Positions 6,342 to 15,204 are shown, counted from the first letter of the stretch. The stretch: DNA of 43,240 nt from Thermoplasmata archaeon (GCA_023136265.1 JAGLRN010000101.1:1-43240), one strand, 5' to 3'. The notes: generated by a model not told the origin, from the letters alone. Translations and numbers: made by a program.

Positions 6342-9300
6342 ATGCGAGTTGGCCTTGTCATAGGTGGAGCTGTCCTTTTCGCCCTCGGTGTCGTGTTTCT
6401 CTCTTTCTTTGGCATCATCTTCGTCATCATCGGTTTGCTGTTGCTCATTCTAGGGGCCTTCCTGCCCTCAGAGGAAACGGCGGCTGTCGAGCGGCAGAGG
6501 AGGCAAATGGAAAAGTTATCGTATCAGATCTTCAACCTAGAAGACACGCAGAGCAAGATGCTGGGACGTTTGTGGGCCAACGAGGAACTCCAAAGGGAGA
6601 TGCTTGGGCGGATATGGAGACTCGAGAAAGGCGAAAGGTTCGAGGGCGAGATCAAGGTCGAAGAGGAGGTTCCGTCAGAGGAGGAACCTGAGCCCGAATT
6701 CATCCCACGGCCGTTCCCGGCAGAGTTCTTCGAGGCTGTGCCCGAACCCGCCGTCGAGGAGGAAATGGTCGAGGAAGTGCCTGAGGAGGCGGAACGGGTT
6801 GCGGAGGAGCCCTTGGAGGCAATCGCGGAGCTCCCTGAGGAGGAAGAGCCGCGTCCTGGGATTTCCAAGCCGAGACCCGCTCCCGAAGGGGTCTCACGCA
6901 TCGAGATGGTCCTCGGCGAGAAGTGGTTCCTGTGGATTGGTGTGATCCTCCTCGCCATCGCATTCGCCTTCATCCTGGCCATCACGATCCCCACAATGAC
7001 TCCTGAACAGGTCGTCGGCCTCACCTTCGCGGTCGCCATTGGCATCGCGCTCCTCGGGGAGTACATCTACACGAAACAAGGTCTGCACACCTACGCGAAG
7101 GGTCTGGAGGTGGCCGCCTTCGCCATCGGGCACATCGGAGCCTGGGGTGGTGGTTTCTTCTTCCGGATTGAGGGGTTCCCGTGGCACTACATCCTCGGGG
7201 CGCTCCTGGCTCTCGAGGTCCTTGCCGTATTTCGATACCGCTCTCCACTTCTGGCGATCCAAATGGGTTTCCTCTATCTCGGCTGGATCGTGTGGTTGAG
7301 GTACCTCCAGACCCTCGAGGCCTTCGCCTTCGCGCTCCTCCTTTCCGTCGGCGCTGTGCTGGTGATAGTCATTGCGTACGCGCTGAAGGATGCCTTGGCG
7401 ACGCTTGTCCTGGCCTTCGCTTTCGACGGAGTGGCACTCCTATCCTTCAGTCTCGCGGCGCCCTACACCTACATTCCTGTCCTTGCCGTCGGGCTCATCA
7501 CGGTTGCAGTCGTGACGATGTTGCGCTGGGAGAAAATCCCGATGCCCCGACCAGAGGTCCGCATCACGGCATGGGCTGTCGGCATTATCCTCACATATTC
7601 GATACTCTTCGCGAATCTTCGAGCGATTGACGACCTCACGGTCCTGCTGACCTTTGCGACTCTGACTGCGGCCTTCGCAGCCTCGGAGATCCTGGCGCCC
7701 GATGACGAACTGACGCTGGTCTTCGCCGGGTTGATCGGCATCCTAACGTTCCCCACGTCTCTTCTGATGGTGAGGGGCGAATTCGCCCTCCTTGTGTATC
7801 CAGTCCTGCTCGGCGTCCTCGGTTTCGTGCGCCCTGTCAGAGGTCTTGCCTGGCTGTCAAACATCGTCTACGTCAGCCTCCTAGCCTTCGCAATCAGCCC
7901 CTCATTGATGGACCCGACTGTACAGTTGTCGATAGTGTGGGCGCTGATGTTCGGCACGCTTGCCCTGCATGCGTTTCTTCAGGAAAGGGCTGGCTACATC
8001 GGGGTGCCGGAAGAGGTTCCGACGGACTTCCACGTCCCGGTGTTCGTCCTGCTCCTAACGTACTTCACGTTGACGTCGTTCCCGGATCTGGTTCCTGAGG
8101 CTCTCTTCATGGTCGCCATGCCGCTGAGTTTCGTACTGAGCCGCAAGTGGAAGGAGATACCGCATCTCGCACTCGTGATGGCGGCGGTGACCTTTCCGGC
8201 TCCGTTGTTCCTGGGGAGGGGAGAGATCGCACTCTTCCTGTTTCCAGCGATGCTCGTGGGCTTGCATTTCTGGCGACCGACGAAAGGGCTCGCTTGGTTT
8301 GCCAACGCGATCTATATCAGCGCCATCGTCTTCGCCGTTTATCCATCATCGCTTGAGCCAATCACTCGATTTGGCATCGCATGGGGGTTCTTCTTCGCCA
8401 CCGTGGGTCTGCATCTCTTCCTTCAGCGGGAATCGGGCTACACGGGAGTACCCGAGGACTCCCCAACGGATCTCCAGGTTCCTCTGTTCGCGCTCATACT
8501 CACGGGACTCACAGCGGCTTGGTTCCCTGACCTTGCGGCTGAGACGGTCGTCGTGTACATGGTCGCCATGCCCCTGGCCTTCGTGCTGAGCCGAGATTGG
8601 CGGAAAACGTTTGCCCTGGTGGGCTTCATGGCCTTGCTTACCTTTCCCGCCCCCCTTTTCCTGGTGAGAGGGGAGTTCGCCCTGTTCCTGTTCCCCGCCA
8701 TGCTGCTTGGTCTGGCTATCCTCCGTCCTGCGAAAGGGCTCGCTTGGTTTCCCAATGTGACCTACCTGGCCCTGGTGATGTTCGCCTCGAAGACCGGCTT
8801 CGCCGATCCCGTGGCCCAGTTTGCCGTCGTTTGGACGGTATTCTTCGTTACGGTTGTAATGCACCTCTTCCTTCAGGAGACATCGGGCTATACCGATGTG
8901 TCGGAGCAAATCCCGACGGACATTCCGGCTCTCCTCTTCGCGGTCGTCCTCGCAGGCCTGACGGTGAGATGGTTCCCGTCTGTGGATGTCCTTTCCATAC
9001 CCTTGATGCTGTATGCAGCCGCTCTTCTATTGGCCATCCTCCTCAATCGTAGGGACCTCTTCGGCGCGAACTGGAAGATGGCGACAGTCATTGGTTCCGT
9101 CGCAGGATGCATGTTCCTTGCGCGAAATCTGGTTCTCGTGCGGATTGAGGACTTCGTGGTCACGTTTGACCCGATTGTTTCGGCGTTTCATCTGGCCGTG
9201 ATGCTGGCGCTCGGCTTCTTGGTCGCCTACCGAAGGCCCGTGGAGCGATTGGCGCTCGACATGCCGACCAAAAGGCCGTGGTACTTCTCGGCACCAACTC

Positions 9301-9890
9301 TGGCTCTGCTTGCGGGTCTCGTGGCCCAGAGCCCAGGTACATCCCTTTACTTCGTGGCTCTGCCCATCGCTGCGGCTGTTATCGCGTACTACTTGAACGA
9401 CGCATTGACATTCAACATCGCCTACCTCGCGATCGTTGGACAGAGCATCCTTGGGATCTCAATAGCTCTGGATTCCGTGGAAGGGGCTCTGATCTTCCTT
9501 CCGATAGTCATAGCGCCTATGATTGCCCTTGGCTTCATATTCGAGCTGTGGACAACCAGGCAGAACGTTGCCAAGCTAACCCAACTCGTGGGCGTGCTAG
9601 TCTGGTTCGTGGCGCCGCTGGTGACCTTCGGCACCGGTTTGGCAACGACAATCTCTTGGACTGTCATCGGCACCGTTGCCCTGGCCTGGGGGCTTGGAAG
9701 GAGGTTCGCCGCGCTCCGATATCTGGGCTTCCTCATGGTCTTCACGGTGCTCGGGAAGGTCTTCTTGTACGACATGGCGGGCTTGTCGGTCGAGTACAGG
9801 ATTCTCGGATTAATCATTCTCGCCATCGCGCTCCTCGGCATCTCCTACGGCTATGCGCGGTTCCGCAAGGGACATGCGGCGGACGGGTAG
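6342..9890 (+). CDS. DUF2339-family giant integral membrane protein with internal repeats
   Basis: An 1182-residue polytopic membrane protein. Residues 1-43 form two close hydrophobic helices, 45-90 a charged segment likely to be coiled coil, and 95-180 a very acidic Glu/Pro-rich linker. The remainder holds some thirty hydrophobic helices. The entry segment (EKWFLWIGVILLAIAFAF, then GLEVAAFAIGHIGAWGGG) and the exit segment (WGLGRRFAALRYLGF, then VFLYDMAGLSVEYRILG) match the DUF2339 predicted membrane protein family, whose function is unknown. Three tandem units of about 148-150 residues lie in the middle, each with a TFP-x-x-LFL-x-RGE-type block, a GLAWF/GLAWL block and an HLFLQE/HAFLQE block. 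No enzyme motif is visible. The gene stands alone between divergent and downstream neighbours with its own TATA box. A role in envelope biogenesis or transport is conceivable but unsupported. Confidence 0.85.
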   Translation: MRVGLVIGGAVLFALGVVFLSFFGIIFVIIGLLLLILGAFLPSEETAAVERQRRQMEKLSYQIFNLEDTQSKMLGRLWANEELQREMLGRIWRLEKGERFEGEIKVEEEVPSEEEPEPEFIPRPFPAEFFEAVPEPAVEEEMVEEVPEEAERVAEEPLEAIAELPEEEEPRPGISKPRPAPEGVSRIEMVLGEKWFLWIGVILLAIAFAFILAITIPTMTPEQVVGLTFAVAIGIALLGEYIYTKQGLHTYAKGLEVAAFAIGHIGAWGGGFFFRIEGFPWHYILGALLALEVLAVFRYRSPLLAIQMGFLYLGWIVWLRYLQTLEAFAFALLLSVGAVLVIVIAYALKDALATLVLAFAFDGVALLSFSLAAPYTYIPVLAVGLITVAVVTMLRWEKIPMPRPEVRITAWAVGIILTYSILFANLRAIDDLTVLLTFATLTAAFAASEILAPDDELTLVFAGLIGILTFPTSLLMVRGEFALLVYPVLLGVLGFVRPVRGLAWLSNIVYVSLLAFAISPSLMDPTVQLSIVWALMFGTLALHAFLQERAGYIGVPEEVPTDFHVPVFVLLLTYFTLTSFPDLVPEALFMVAMPLSFVLSRKWKEIPHLALVMAAVTFPAPLFLGRGEIALFLFPAMLVGLHFWRPTKGLAWFANAIYISAIVFAVYPSSLEPITRFGIAWGFFFATVGLHLFLQRESGYTGVPEDSPTDLQVPLFALILTGLTAAWFPDLAAETVVVYMVAMPLAFVLSRDWRKTFALVGFMALLTFPAPLFLVRGEFALFLFPAMLLGLAILRPAKGLAWFPNVTYLALVMFASKTGFADPVAQFAVVWTVFFVTVVMHLFLQETSGYTDVSEQIPTDIPALLFAVVLAGLTVRWFPSVDVLSIPLMLYAAALLLAILLNRRDLFGANWKMATVIGSVAGCMFLARNLVLVRIEDFVVTFDPIVSAFHLAVMLALGFLVAYRRPVERLALDMPTKRPWYFSAPTLALLAGLVAQSPGTSLYFVALPIAAAVIAYYLNDALTFNIAYLAIVGQSILGISIALDSVEGALIFLPIVIAPMIALGFIFELWTTRQNVAKLTQLVGVLVWFVAPLVTFGTGLATTISWTVIGTVALAWGLGRRFAALRYLGFLMVFTVLGKVFLYDMAGLSVEYRILGLIILAIALLGISYGYARFRKGHAADG
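7749..9060 (+). repeat. Three tandem ~150-codon repeats inside the DUF2339 gene
   Basis: The corresponding Phe-Pro codons (TTC CCC / TTT CCG / TTT CCC) fall at 7749, 8193 and 8643, giving unit lengths of 444 and 450 bases. Copies 2 and 3 are closest, sharing long runs such as the codons for FLFPAML and KGLAWF, consistent with in-gene duplication. Confidence 0.7.
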
Positions 9891-9909
9891 CCTCAGCAAC
9901 GGGCTAAGC

Positions 9910-9919
9910 TCTTTATAAC
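9910..9919 (+). promoter_or_regulatory. TATA box of the zinc alcohol dehydrogenase gene
   Basis: A TCTTTATAAC run about 33 bases before the ATG at 9948. A strong GGGGAGGA ribosome site at 9938-9945 lies in the leader. Confidence 0.5.
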
Positions 9920-9947
9920 GAGCAGCCATTCTCACGCGGGGAGGACG

Positions 9948-10973
9948 ATGAAAGCTGCTGTGTTCTATGAGAAGGGTCAGCCACTGAAGATCGAGGACGT
10001 TCCGATGCCCGAGGTCGACGATTGCGACCTGCTGGTCAAGGTCGCCGCCTGCGGGCTCTGCCGGACGGACCTGCACTACCTGCACGGGGTTCCGACGTTC
10101 AAGAAGCCGCCGATCATACTCGGCCACGAGATTAGCGGGACGGTCGAGGACATGGGTTCGGCGGTCGAGGGCGTCGAGAAGGGAGACAAGGTGCTCATCC
10201 CGCCGGTGTTCTCGTGTGGCGAGTGCATCATGTGCCGGACCGGGCGGGGAACGCTGTGCACGAATCAGGTGATGGTGGGCAACCACAGGGATGGAGGTTT
10301 TGCGGAGTACGTGGCATTTCCCGCCGCCTTTGCCTTCAAGCTCCCGGACGAGGTCCCGCTCCAGGAGGGCGCGATAATCTCGGATGCGATCTCCACGCCT
10401 TATCATGCGGTCGTCAACCGGGCGGAGGTCCAGGCGGGCGACAACGTCGCGATATTCGGCTGCGGTGGCGTCGGTCTCGCGACGGTCAAGATGGCGACTT
10501 TGGCGGGAGGGAATGTCATCGCAGTTGACATCTTCGACGAGAAGCTGGAGATGGCGAAGAAAGCGGGCGCGGTTGAAGTTATCAACGCAAAGAAGGAGGA
10601 GGACGTCGCCAAGCGGATTAGGCGGCTCACGGGCGTGGGCGCGGACATCGCGATGGAAGTGATAGGCAATCCCACGACGATAGAGCAGGCCTTCAACTCA
10701 GTACGCTGGGGAGGAAGAGTAGTCGTCGTCGGCTACACGCACAAGGACATCTCATTGAACGCTGGCAAGATCATGTTCCGCGAAATCGAAATCAAAGGGT
10801 CGCTCGGCTGCGGTCTTCAGGACTTTCCCAAGGTCATCGACCTGGTGAAGCACGGGAAGATGGACGTCAAGGAGCTCGTGACTCATAGGTTCAAGCTGGA
10901 CGAGATCAACGAGGGTTTCGCGCTCCTAGAGGCAGGCGACCCGAGTCTGATAAGAGCAATCGCCATACCATAG
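9948..10973 (+). CDS. Zinc-dependent medium-chain alcohol dehydrogenase
   Basis: A 341-residue medium-chain dehydrogenase/reductase. The catalytic zinc ligands appear as Cys in ACGLCRTDLH near residue 37 and His-Glu in GHEISG near 62-63. The structural zinc loop CGECIMCRTGRGTLC near 91-105 has all four cysteines. The Rossmann motif GCGGVG near 170 and an acidic residue after the next strand (AVDIFDE) point to NAD rather than NADP. It oxidises an alcohol or hydroxyacyl-CoA to the carbonyl. The acyl-CoA gene cluster nearby and the AOR locus on the other side make a role in alcohol/aldehyde or hydroxyacyl-CoA metabolism plausible. Some family members act as 6-hydroxycyclohex-1-ene-carbonyl-CoA dehydrogenases, but substrate cannot be assigned here. 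Confidence 0.9.
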   Translation: MKAAVFYEKGQPLKIEDVPMPEVDDCDLLVKVAACGLCRTDLHYLHGVPTFKKPPIILGHEISGTVEDMGSAVEGVEKGDKVLIPPVFSCGECIMCRTGRGTLCTNQVMVGNHRDGGFAEYVAFPAAFAFKLPDEVPLQEGAIISDAISTPYHAVVNRAEVQAGDNVAIFGCGGVGLATVKMATLAGGNVIAVDIFDEKLEMAKKAGAVEVINAKKEEDVAKRIRRLTGVGADIAMEVIGNPTTIEQAFNSVRWGGRVVVVGYTHKDISLNAGKIMFREIEIKGSLGCGLQDFPKVIDLVKHGKMDVKELVTHRFKLDEINEGFALLEAGDPSLIRAIAIP

Positions 10974-10995
10974 TGGGATCAATCGGTGGAAAACG

Positions 10996-11004
10996 TATTA
11001 TAAT
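10996..11004 (+). promoter_or_regulatory. TATA box of the reverse rubrerythrin gene
   Basis: TATTATAAT centred near 11000, about 27 bases before a predicted transcription start at 11027. This gives a 17-base leader to the ATG at 11044. Confidence 0.5.
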
Positions 11005-11043
11005 CCTCCTGTTCTTGATTCGCCCAGTCAAATGGTGAGAGTT

Positions 11044-11580
11044 ATGACAAAGGTGAAGGTATTCAGATGCAGGATCTGTGGCGACCCCTACATAGGGACC
11101 GAGCCGCCCTCTCGTTGTCCTTTCTGCGGCGCGACGACTCAGTATTTCGTCGAGGCGGACAAGTGGGACCCGCAAGAGTTCGACGTCGAGCTGAGCGACC
11201 AGGCTCGCGAGGACCTGGAGGCGGCGTTGAAGCTGGAGCTGGGCAACACGTCGTTCTACACGTGCGCCGAGAACGTCGCCAAGAACAGCGGGGACGAGTA
11301 CGGTTTCGCCAAGTTCAAGTCGCTGAGGAAGGTGGAGAGCGAGCACGCGAGCGCGATATGCAAGTTCCTGAAGATCTCCAAGCCGCCGATTGAGGCTGGG
11401 ACCTGCAGCCAGGAGTTCAAGGAGAACACGCAGGAAGGCTGGGACAGGGAGGACCGCGCGATAAAGGCGTACTCCACATTCAGGGACAGGGCGACAGAGC
11501 CCAGGTTGAAGGAGTTCTTCGGCGCGCTTGTTGAGATCGAGACCGATCATCTGGACCTGCACGCGGAGAGCTTGGGTTAG
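11044..11580 (+). CDS. Reverse rubrerythrin-like protein (rubredoxin domain first, then ferritin-like domain)
   Basis: A 178-residue non-haem iron protein. An N-terminal rubredoxin-like knuckle pair, CRICGDPY near residue 9 and CPFCG near 25, is followed by a four-helix ferritin-like domain with glutamate/histidine iron ligands: LELGN, ESEH and ETDH motifs. Placing the rubredoxin-type domain first is the order of reverse rubrerythrins, which reduce hydrogen peroxide and oxygen with electrons from NADH:rubredoxin oxidoreductases. ATG 11044 is preferred because a GGTGAG ribosome site precedes it by four bases; ATG 11032, four codons upstream, is possible. The gene stands alone with its own promoter, and its stop is 11 bases from the convergent CoA-transferase gene. 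Likely function is oxidative stress defence in an anaerobe. Confidence 0.85.
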   Translation: MTKVKVFRCRICGDPYIGTEPPSRCPFCGATTQYFVEADKWDPQEFDVELSDQAREDLEAALKLELGNTSFYTCAENVAKNSGDEYGFAKFKSLRKVESEHASAICKFLKISKPPIEAGTCSQEFKENTQEGWDREDRAIKAYSTFRDRATEPRLKEFFGALVEIETDHLDLHAESLG

Positions 11581-11591
11581 CCAGAACAGCG

Positions 11592-12338
11592 CTACAGCGA
11601 GTTCCTCGCAACACCGAGCGGGTCGATTTCCCGCATGAGCTCCAGTTCCTCTTCAGTTGGAAGTCCCGTCTGAGGCACGTCATCGGGGGTTCTCAGCTCA
11701 AAACCCGTGTTCTGCACCACATCGTCCACCGAAACGCCCGGATGAACGGACTTCAACCGCATTCTCTCCTCATCGAAGTCCATCACGCAGATCGGCGTGA
11801 CGACAAGAGACGGCCCACCACCTGGGAAGTCCTTGCCATCGACGAAACCAGGCCCGCTAACGAAATCCACCTTCTGAACGAACGTCCGCGCGCTGTGGTT
11901 CATCGCGTAGACCGCGAACCTTCTCGCCCGCGAGAGGAAGGGCAGTCCGACGGAACCGGGACCGCGGAACTTGATCTCGCCAGGCCTACCGATGCCAATT
12001 AGATTGCAGTTCCCCCGCTCGTCAATCTGAAGGCCGCCGGCGAAGAAGATATCAATCTCCGTTCTCGCCTCGAAGTCTATGACGTCAGAGAGCGGTAGAA
12101 CACACTCGGCCTTCAGCAGCCGATCGTCGCAAGAGGACGCCGGAAGTGGCTCAAGTAGCGGGTTCACCGCCCCGCTCCCTCCCGTTATGTAGGAGAGATT
12201 CGGTGCGTGCGTCATCTGTGCTAGGCGAGAAGCGAGCATCGGGATCCCGCTGAAAGCACCCATAATCGCGACCTCACCGTCCTCGAGATGCTTCGAGAGG
12301 ACCGATGCCATCAGCTCAGCGGTCTTGACTTCTACCAT
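11592..12338 (-). CDS. Family I CoA-transferase-like protein, subunit B (possible IpdB-type hydrolase)
   Basis: A 248-residue subunit related to GctB/CatJ/IpdB. Shared landmarks with glutaconate CoA-transferase B are IDIFFAGGLQIDERGN, the GPGFVDG block and the VVQNTGFEL block. It overlaps the A-subunit stop codon (ATG at 12338, upstream stop at 12332-12334), so the two are made together. By my recollected alignment with Acidaminococcus GctB, the catalytic Glu54 falls in the segment APNLSYITGGSG, where this protein has glycine. Without that glutamate a covalent glutamyl-CoA cannot form. IpdAB of Mycobacterium also lacks it and is a ring-opening CoA hydrolase. The fold is certain; transferase versus hydrolase activity is open. 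Confidence 0.85.
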   Translation of the reverse strand: MVEVKTAELMASVLSKHLEDGEVAIMGAFSGIPMLASRLAQMTHAPNLSYITGGSGAVNPLLEPLPASSCDDRLLKAECVLPLSDVIDFEARTEIDIFFAGGLQIDERGNCNLIGIGRPGEIKFRGPGSVGLPFLSRARRFAVYAMNHSARTFVQKVDFVSGPGFVDGKDFPGGGPSLVVTPICVMDFDEERMRLKSVHPGVSVDDVVQNTGFELRTPDDVPQTGLPTEEELELMREIDPLGVARNSL

Positions 12339-13228
12339 GGGACGCCCCCCTCCATAAGCTCCTTGGCTTTCTCGCGCCCGCCGATCACCTCTAGGTACTC
12401 CTCGTTGTCCTTCGGCCCGCGGACGTACTTCTCCAAGTACGCATCGAAGTCCTCCTTGCATGCCTTCAGGTATTCCTTCAGGTGGTCCTCGTCGTATCGA
12501 TAGTACCGATGCGACGATGTTGGATGACAACCGAACGGCGTGTTGACAACGGCATCCACGAGGAAAGCGGGAACATCGACGCGCATGGCATTCTCGAGCA
12601 TATATTCGTGCGGCACGACCTCCTCGACCTGAAGGATGACCTTGTCGCTCGCCTTAATCATGAGGAAGTCGTTGAACTTGCTGCCCTCGAATATCGCGTT
12701 CCCGTACTCGTCCGCCTTCTGGCAGTGAACCAGGGCGACATCTGGTTGCAGCGCAGGAAGGCACGCGACCTTCTCCCCGCCAAAGGGGTCCGACGTCCAC
12801 CTGTAGTCATCCTCGTTCATGGACGGCACGGATGTCGCCTCTAGGCCTCTCGGCAGCGGAATGAAGGGCATGGAGCTCGCCCCCGCTCGGAGCGTGTACG
12901 TGACGAACGCTTCATCGCACTCGCGGACCTTCAGCTTCCCGCTCTCTGCGAACTTCCTGAAGTTGGGAGCGAGTCCAAGGTGCTCCATTCCGACGTACGC
13001 GCAGTAGAGCTCGTCCACAAGACCCGCGCCGATGAGCATGTCCGCGTTCACGGAGCCAGAGGGGCTCGTGATCAGCCTTCCGATTCCGACTTTCTGCCGG
13101 ATGACCTCGCGAATGAGCGCCATCGTGTTGTTGTGCATGTGCATCCCGCCGATGGCGACGAAACATCCGTCCTTCATGAAGCGCTCGACCGTCTCTTTCG
13201 CATTCAAAACCTTCTCCGTTCTGGCCAT
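12332..13228 (-). CDS. Family I CoA-transferase-like protein, subunit A
   Basis: A 298-residue subunit of the GctA/IpdA type. The N-terminal GCFVAIGGMHMHNN corresponds to the CoA-binding loop, followed by SPSGSVNADMLIGAG and GLAPNFRKFAESGKLK, all typical of glutaconate CoA-transferase A. Acidic residues Glu103, Asp105 and Glu106 (RECDE) lie about where IpdA has its catalytic glutamate (Glu105 in Mycobacterium, from memory). The ATG at 13228 is chosen because GAGGGGAGGT precedes it closely; the open frame upstream lacks family similarity. It forms an operon with the B subunit and is divergent from the SDR-thiolase-DUF35 operon, so all five probably serve one acyl-CoA pathway. Confidence 0.88.
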   Translation of the reverse strand: MARTEKVLNAKETVERFMKDGCFVAIGGMHMHNNTMALIREVIRQKVGIGRLITSPSGSVNADMLIGAGLVDELYCAYVGMEHLGLAPNFRKFAESGKLKVRECDEAFVTYTLRAGASSMPFIPLPRGLEATSVPSMNEDDYRWTSDPFGGEKVACLPALQPDVALVHCQKADEYGNAIFEGSKFNDFLMIKASDKVILQVEEVVPHEYMLENAMRVDVPAFLVDAVVNTPFGCHPTSSHRYYRYDEDHLKEYLKACKEDFDAYLEKYVRGPKDNEEYLEVIGGREKAKELMEGGVPW

Positions 13229-13308
13229 TAACCTCCCCTCGCTAAGGATTAAATAGAGTCGCCGCATTAACGCGCTCCGCCTATTAAACTTTCTTTGAGA
13301 GGGATACA
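13229..13308. promoter_or_regulatory. Divergent promoter region between CoA-transferase and SDR operons
   Basis: Eighty bases separate the two starts. AT-rich candidates are CTATTTAATC on the minus strand (13247-13256), CTATTAAAC on the plus strand (13281-13289) and a central GCATTAACGC (13264-13273). I cannot tell which serve as TATA boxes. Ribosome sites GAGGGGAGGT (minus, 13231-13240) and GAGAGGG (plus, 13297-13303) flank it. Confidence 0.4.
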
Positions 13309-14052
13309 ATGGAGCTGGAAGGAAAGAACGCAATTGTGACCGGAGGGAGCCTTGGAATCGGGACCGCCATCGCGCTCAAGCTCGCCGAGGAAGGCGCGAA
13401 CGTTGCGATAAACTACAGGAAGCACGACGAAGAGGCAAAGGCGGTCGTCGCCGAGATCGAGAAGATGGGAAGGAAGGGCCTCGTCGTTCAGGCGGACGTC
13501 TCGAGCTTCGAGGACGCGCAGAACATGATCGAAAAGGTGGTCAAGGAGTTCGACGGGCTCGACATACTCGTGTGCAACGCTGGCATAAACTGGGACGGCG
13601 TGATCTGGAAGATGACGGAAGAACAGTGGGACCGCGTCATCGAGGTGAACCTCAAGGGGTACTTCAACTACATACGAGCCGCCGCGCCGATTTTCAAGGA
13701 GCAGGGCTCCGGCAAGATAGTCAACATCACCAGCATCAACGGCCTGAGGGGCAAGTTCGGCCAGACGAACTACTCGGCCTCGAAAGGAGGCATAATCGCG
13801 CTCACCAAGGCTCTGGCGAAGGAGCTCGGGCGGTCCAGCGTGAACGTCAACGCAGTCGCGCCGGGGATGATAGAAACGGAAATGATGTCGCAGATCCCGG
13901 AGAAGTTCCTGCAGATAGCAAGGGATGAGACCGTCTTCGGCCGGATCGGCAAGCCCGAGGACGTGGCGAACTGCGTCGTCTTCCTTTGCAGCGAGAAGTC
14001 CAAGCACACGACCGGAGAGGTCATTAAGGTAGACGGCGGTCAGTACATATGA
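13309..14052 (+). CDS. Short-chain dehydrogenase/reductase, FabG-like
   Basis: A 247-residue classical SDR. The cofactor loop TGGSLGIG lies at residues 11-18, the structural NAG motif near 89-91, and the catalytic triad Ser (in ITSINGL), Tyr and Lys (YSASK) near 140-160. The C-terminal block SKHTTGEVIKVDGGQYI is that of 3-oxoacyl-ACP/CoA reductases. An Asn-Tyr-Arg-Lys stretch after beta-strand 2 (INYRK) suggests NADP(H). It would interconvert a 3-hydroxyacyl and 3-oxoacyl thioester, feeding or draining the thiolase encoded 9 bases downstream. The stop codon region carries GAGGTGA, the ribosome site of the thiolase gene, so the two are co-translated. With no FAS genes around, the CoA thioester is the more likely substrate than ACP. 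Confidence 0.9.
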   Translation: MELEGKNAIVTGGSLGIGTAIALKLAEEGANVAINYRKHDEEAKAVVAEIEKMGRKGLVVQADVSSFEDAQNMIEKVVKEFDGLDILVCNAGINWDGVIWKMTEEQWDRVIEVNLKGYFNYIRAAAPIFKEQGSGKIVNITSINGLRGKFGQTNYSASKGGIIALTKALAKELGRSSVNVNAVAPGMIETEMMSQIPEKFLQIARDETVFGRIGKPEDVANCVVFLCSEKSKHTTGEVIKVDGGQYI

Positions 14053-14061
14053 GGTGACCAC

Positions 14062-15204
14062 ATGCGGACAGGCGTTATTGGGATAGGTCATGGCAAGTTC
14101 GGCAGGAGAGAGGTGACGGTACAGGAGCTCGCCTTCGAGCCCTTCAGGGAAGCCCTCGACGACTGCGGGTTGCACCAGAAGGACCTGGACGCGCTCATCG
14201 TCGGTTCTTCGCCGGAATATCACAGGCAGCGATCATTGTCAGGTGTCGTCGCTGAGTATCTGGGTATGAACCCCAAGCCGACGTTCCTCGTGGAGGCCGC
14301 CTGCGCGTCGAGCAGCGCCGCTCTCGCTACTGCCGACGCCTACATTCGGGCGGGGATTTATGACACCGTTGCCGTGCTCGGTGTGCAGAAGATGCTGGAG
14401 CTCTCCACGCCCGAGATACTTGCATTGATGGGCAGGGTCGGGGATGTTCAGTGGGAGTCCGGGTTCGGGACGACATTCCCCGGATACTACGCTATGTTCG
14501 CGCACAGGCACATGTACGAGTACGGCACGACGAGAGAGCAAATGGCTGCGGTCGCTGTGAAGAACCACCACTACGGTGCGAAGAACCCGAACGCGATGTT
14601 CCAGAAGGAGATCACTGCCGAGAAAGCGCTCGCTTCGCGGATGGTCGCTTCCCCGCTGACGCTCTACGACTGTTGCGCCAACGCGGACGGTGCGGCGTGC
14701 ATGATTGTGACGAACGAGGAGACCGCCAAGAAGGCGGATACCCCGATATGGATGGCAGGACTGGGCTCCGCAACTGCTCCGATGTCCGTCCTGAGGAGAG
14801 AGAAGCTCAGCGAGATCCCCAGTGCCATCGATGCGGCTCGGAACGCGTACAAGATGGCGGGAATCGAGCCCAAGGATGTCGACGTGGCCGATGTGCACGA
14901 CTGCTTCACGATCGCTGAGATCCTCGCTTACGAGGACCTCGGTTTCTGCGAGAAGGGCGGTGGTGGCAAGATGATCGAGGAGGGCGAGACGCACATTGGC
15001 GGGAGGATTCCCGTGAACGTCGACGGCGGGCTGAAGAGCAAGGGCCATCCGGTCGGCGCAACTGGTGTCTCCATGGCGGTCGAGGCCGTGAAGCAGCTTA
15101 GGGGTGAGGCGGGCGAGCGACAGGTCGACGGGGCCGAGGTCGCGCTGATGCACAACGTCGGCGGTATCGGACAGTATTGCTTCGTCAACATTCTCAGGAG
15201 GTGA
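14062..15204 (+). CDS. Archaeal-type thiolase (acetyl-CoA C-acyltransferase / SCP2-thiolase family)
   Basis: A 380-residue thiolase. Nucleophile Cys81 sits in EAACASSSAA, a second catalytic block HDCFTIAEI lies near residue 279, and KGHPVGATG provides the catalytic histidine near residue 332. The usual second-cysteine CGG motif is replaced by HNVGG near residue 366, as in archaeal and SCP2-type thiolases that share catalysis with a DUF35 partner. It would cleave or form 3-oxoacyl-CoA. The following gene encodes that DUF35 protein 4 bases downstream. In the archaeal mevalonate pathway this pair is found with HMG-CoA synthase, which is absent here; with the SDR and CoA-transferase genes beside it, an acyl-CoA degradation role is more likely. 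Confidence 0.9.
   Translation: MRTGVIGIGHGKFGRREVTVQELAFEPFREALDDCGLHQKDLDALIVGSSPEYHRQRSLSGVVAEYLGMNPKPTFLVEAACASSSAALATADAYIRAGIYDTVAVLGVQKMLELSTPEILALMGRVGDVQWESGFGTTFPGYYAMFAHRHMYEYGTTREQMAAVAVKNHHYGAKNPNAMFQKEITAEKALASRMVASPLTLYDCCANADGAACMIVTNEETAKKADTPIWMAGLGSATAPMSVLRREKLSEIPSAIDAARNAYKMAGIEPKDVDVADVHDCFTIAEILAYEDLGFCEKGGGGKMIEEGETHIGGRIPVNVDGGLKSKGHPVGATGVSMAVEAVKQLRGEAGERQVDGAEVALMHNVGGIGQYCFVNILRR

Noticed and set aside
13267-14223. 318-codon minus frame over the SDR and thiolase start
   Set aside because: Antisense to well-supported enzymes, no motif and no ribosome site.
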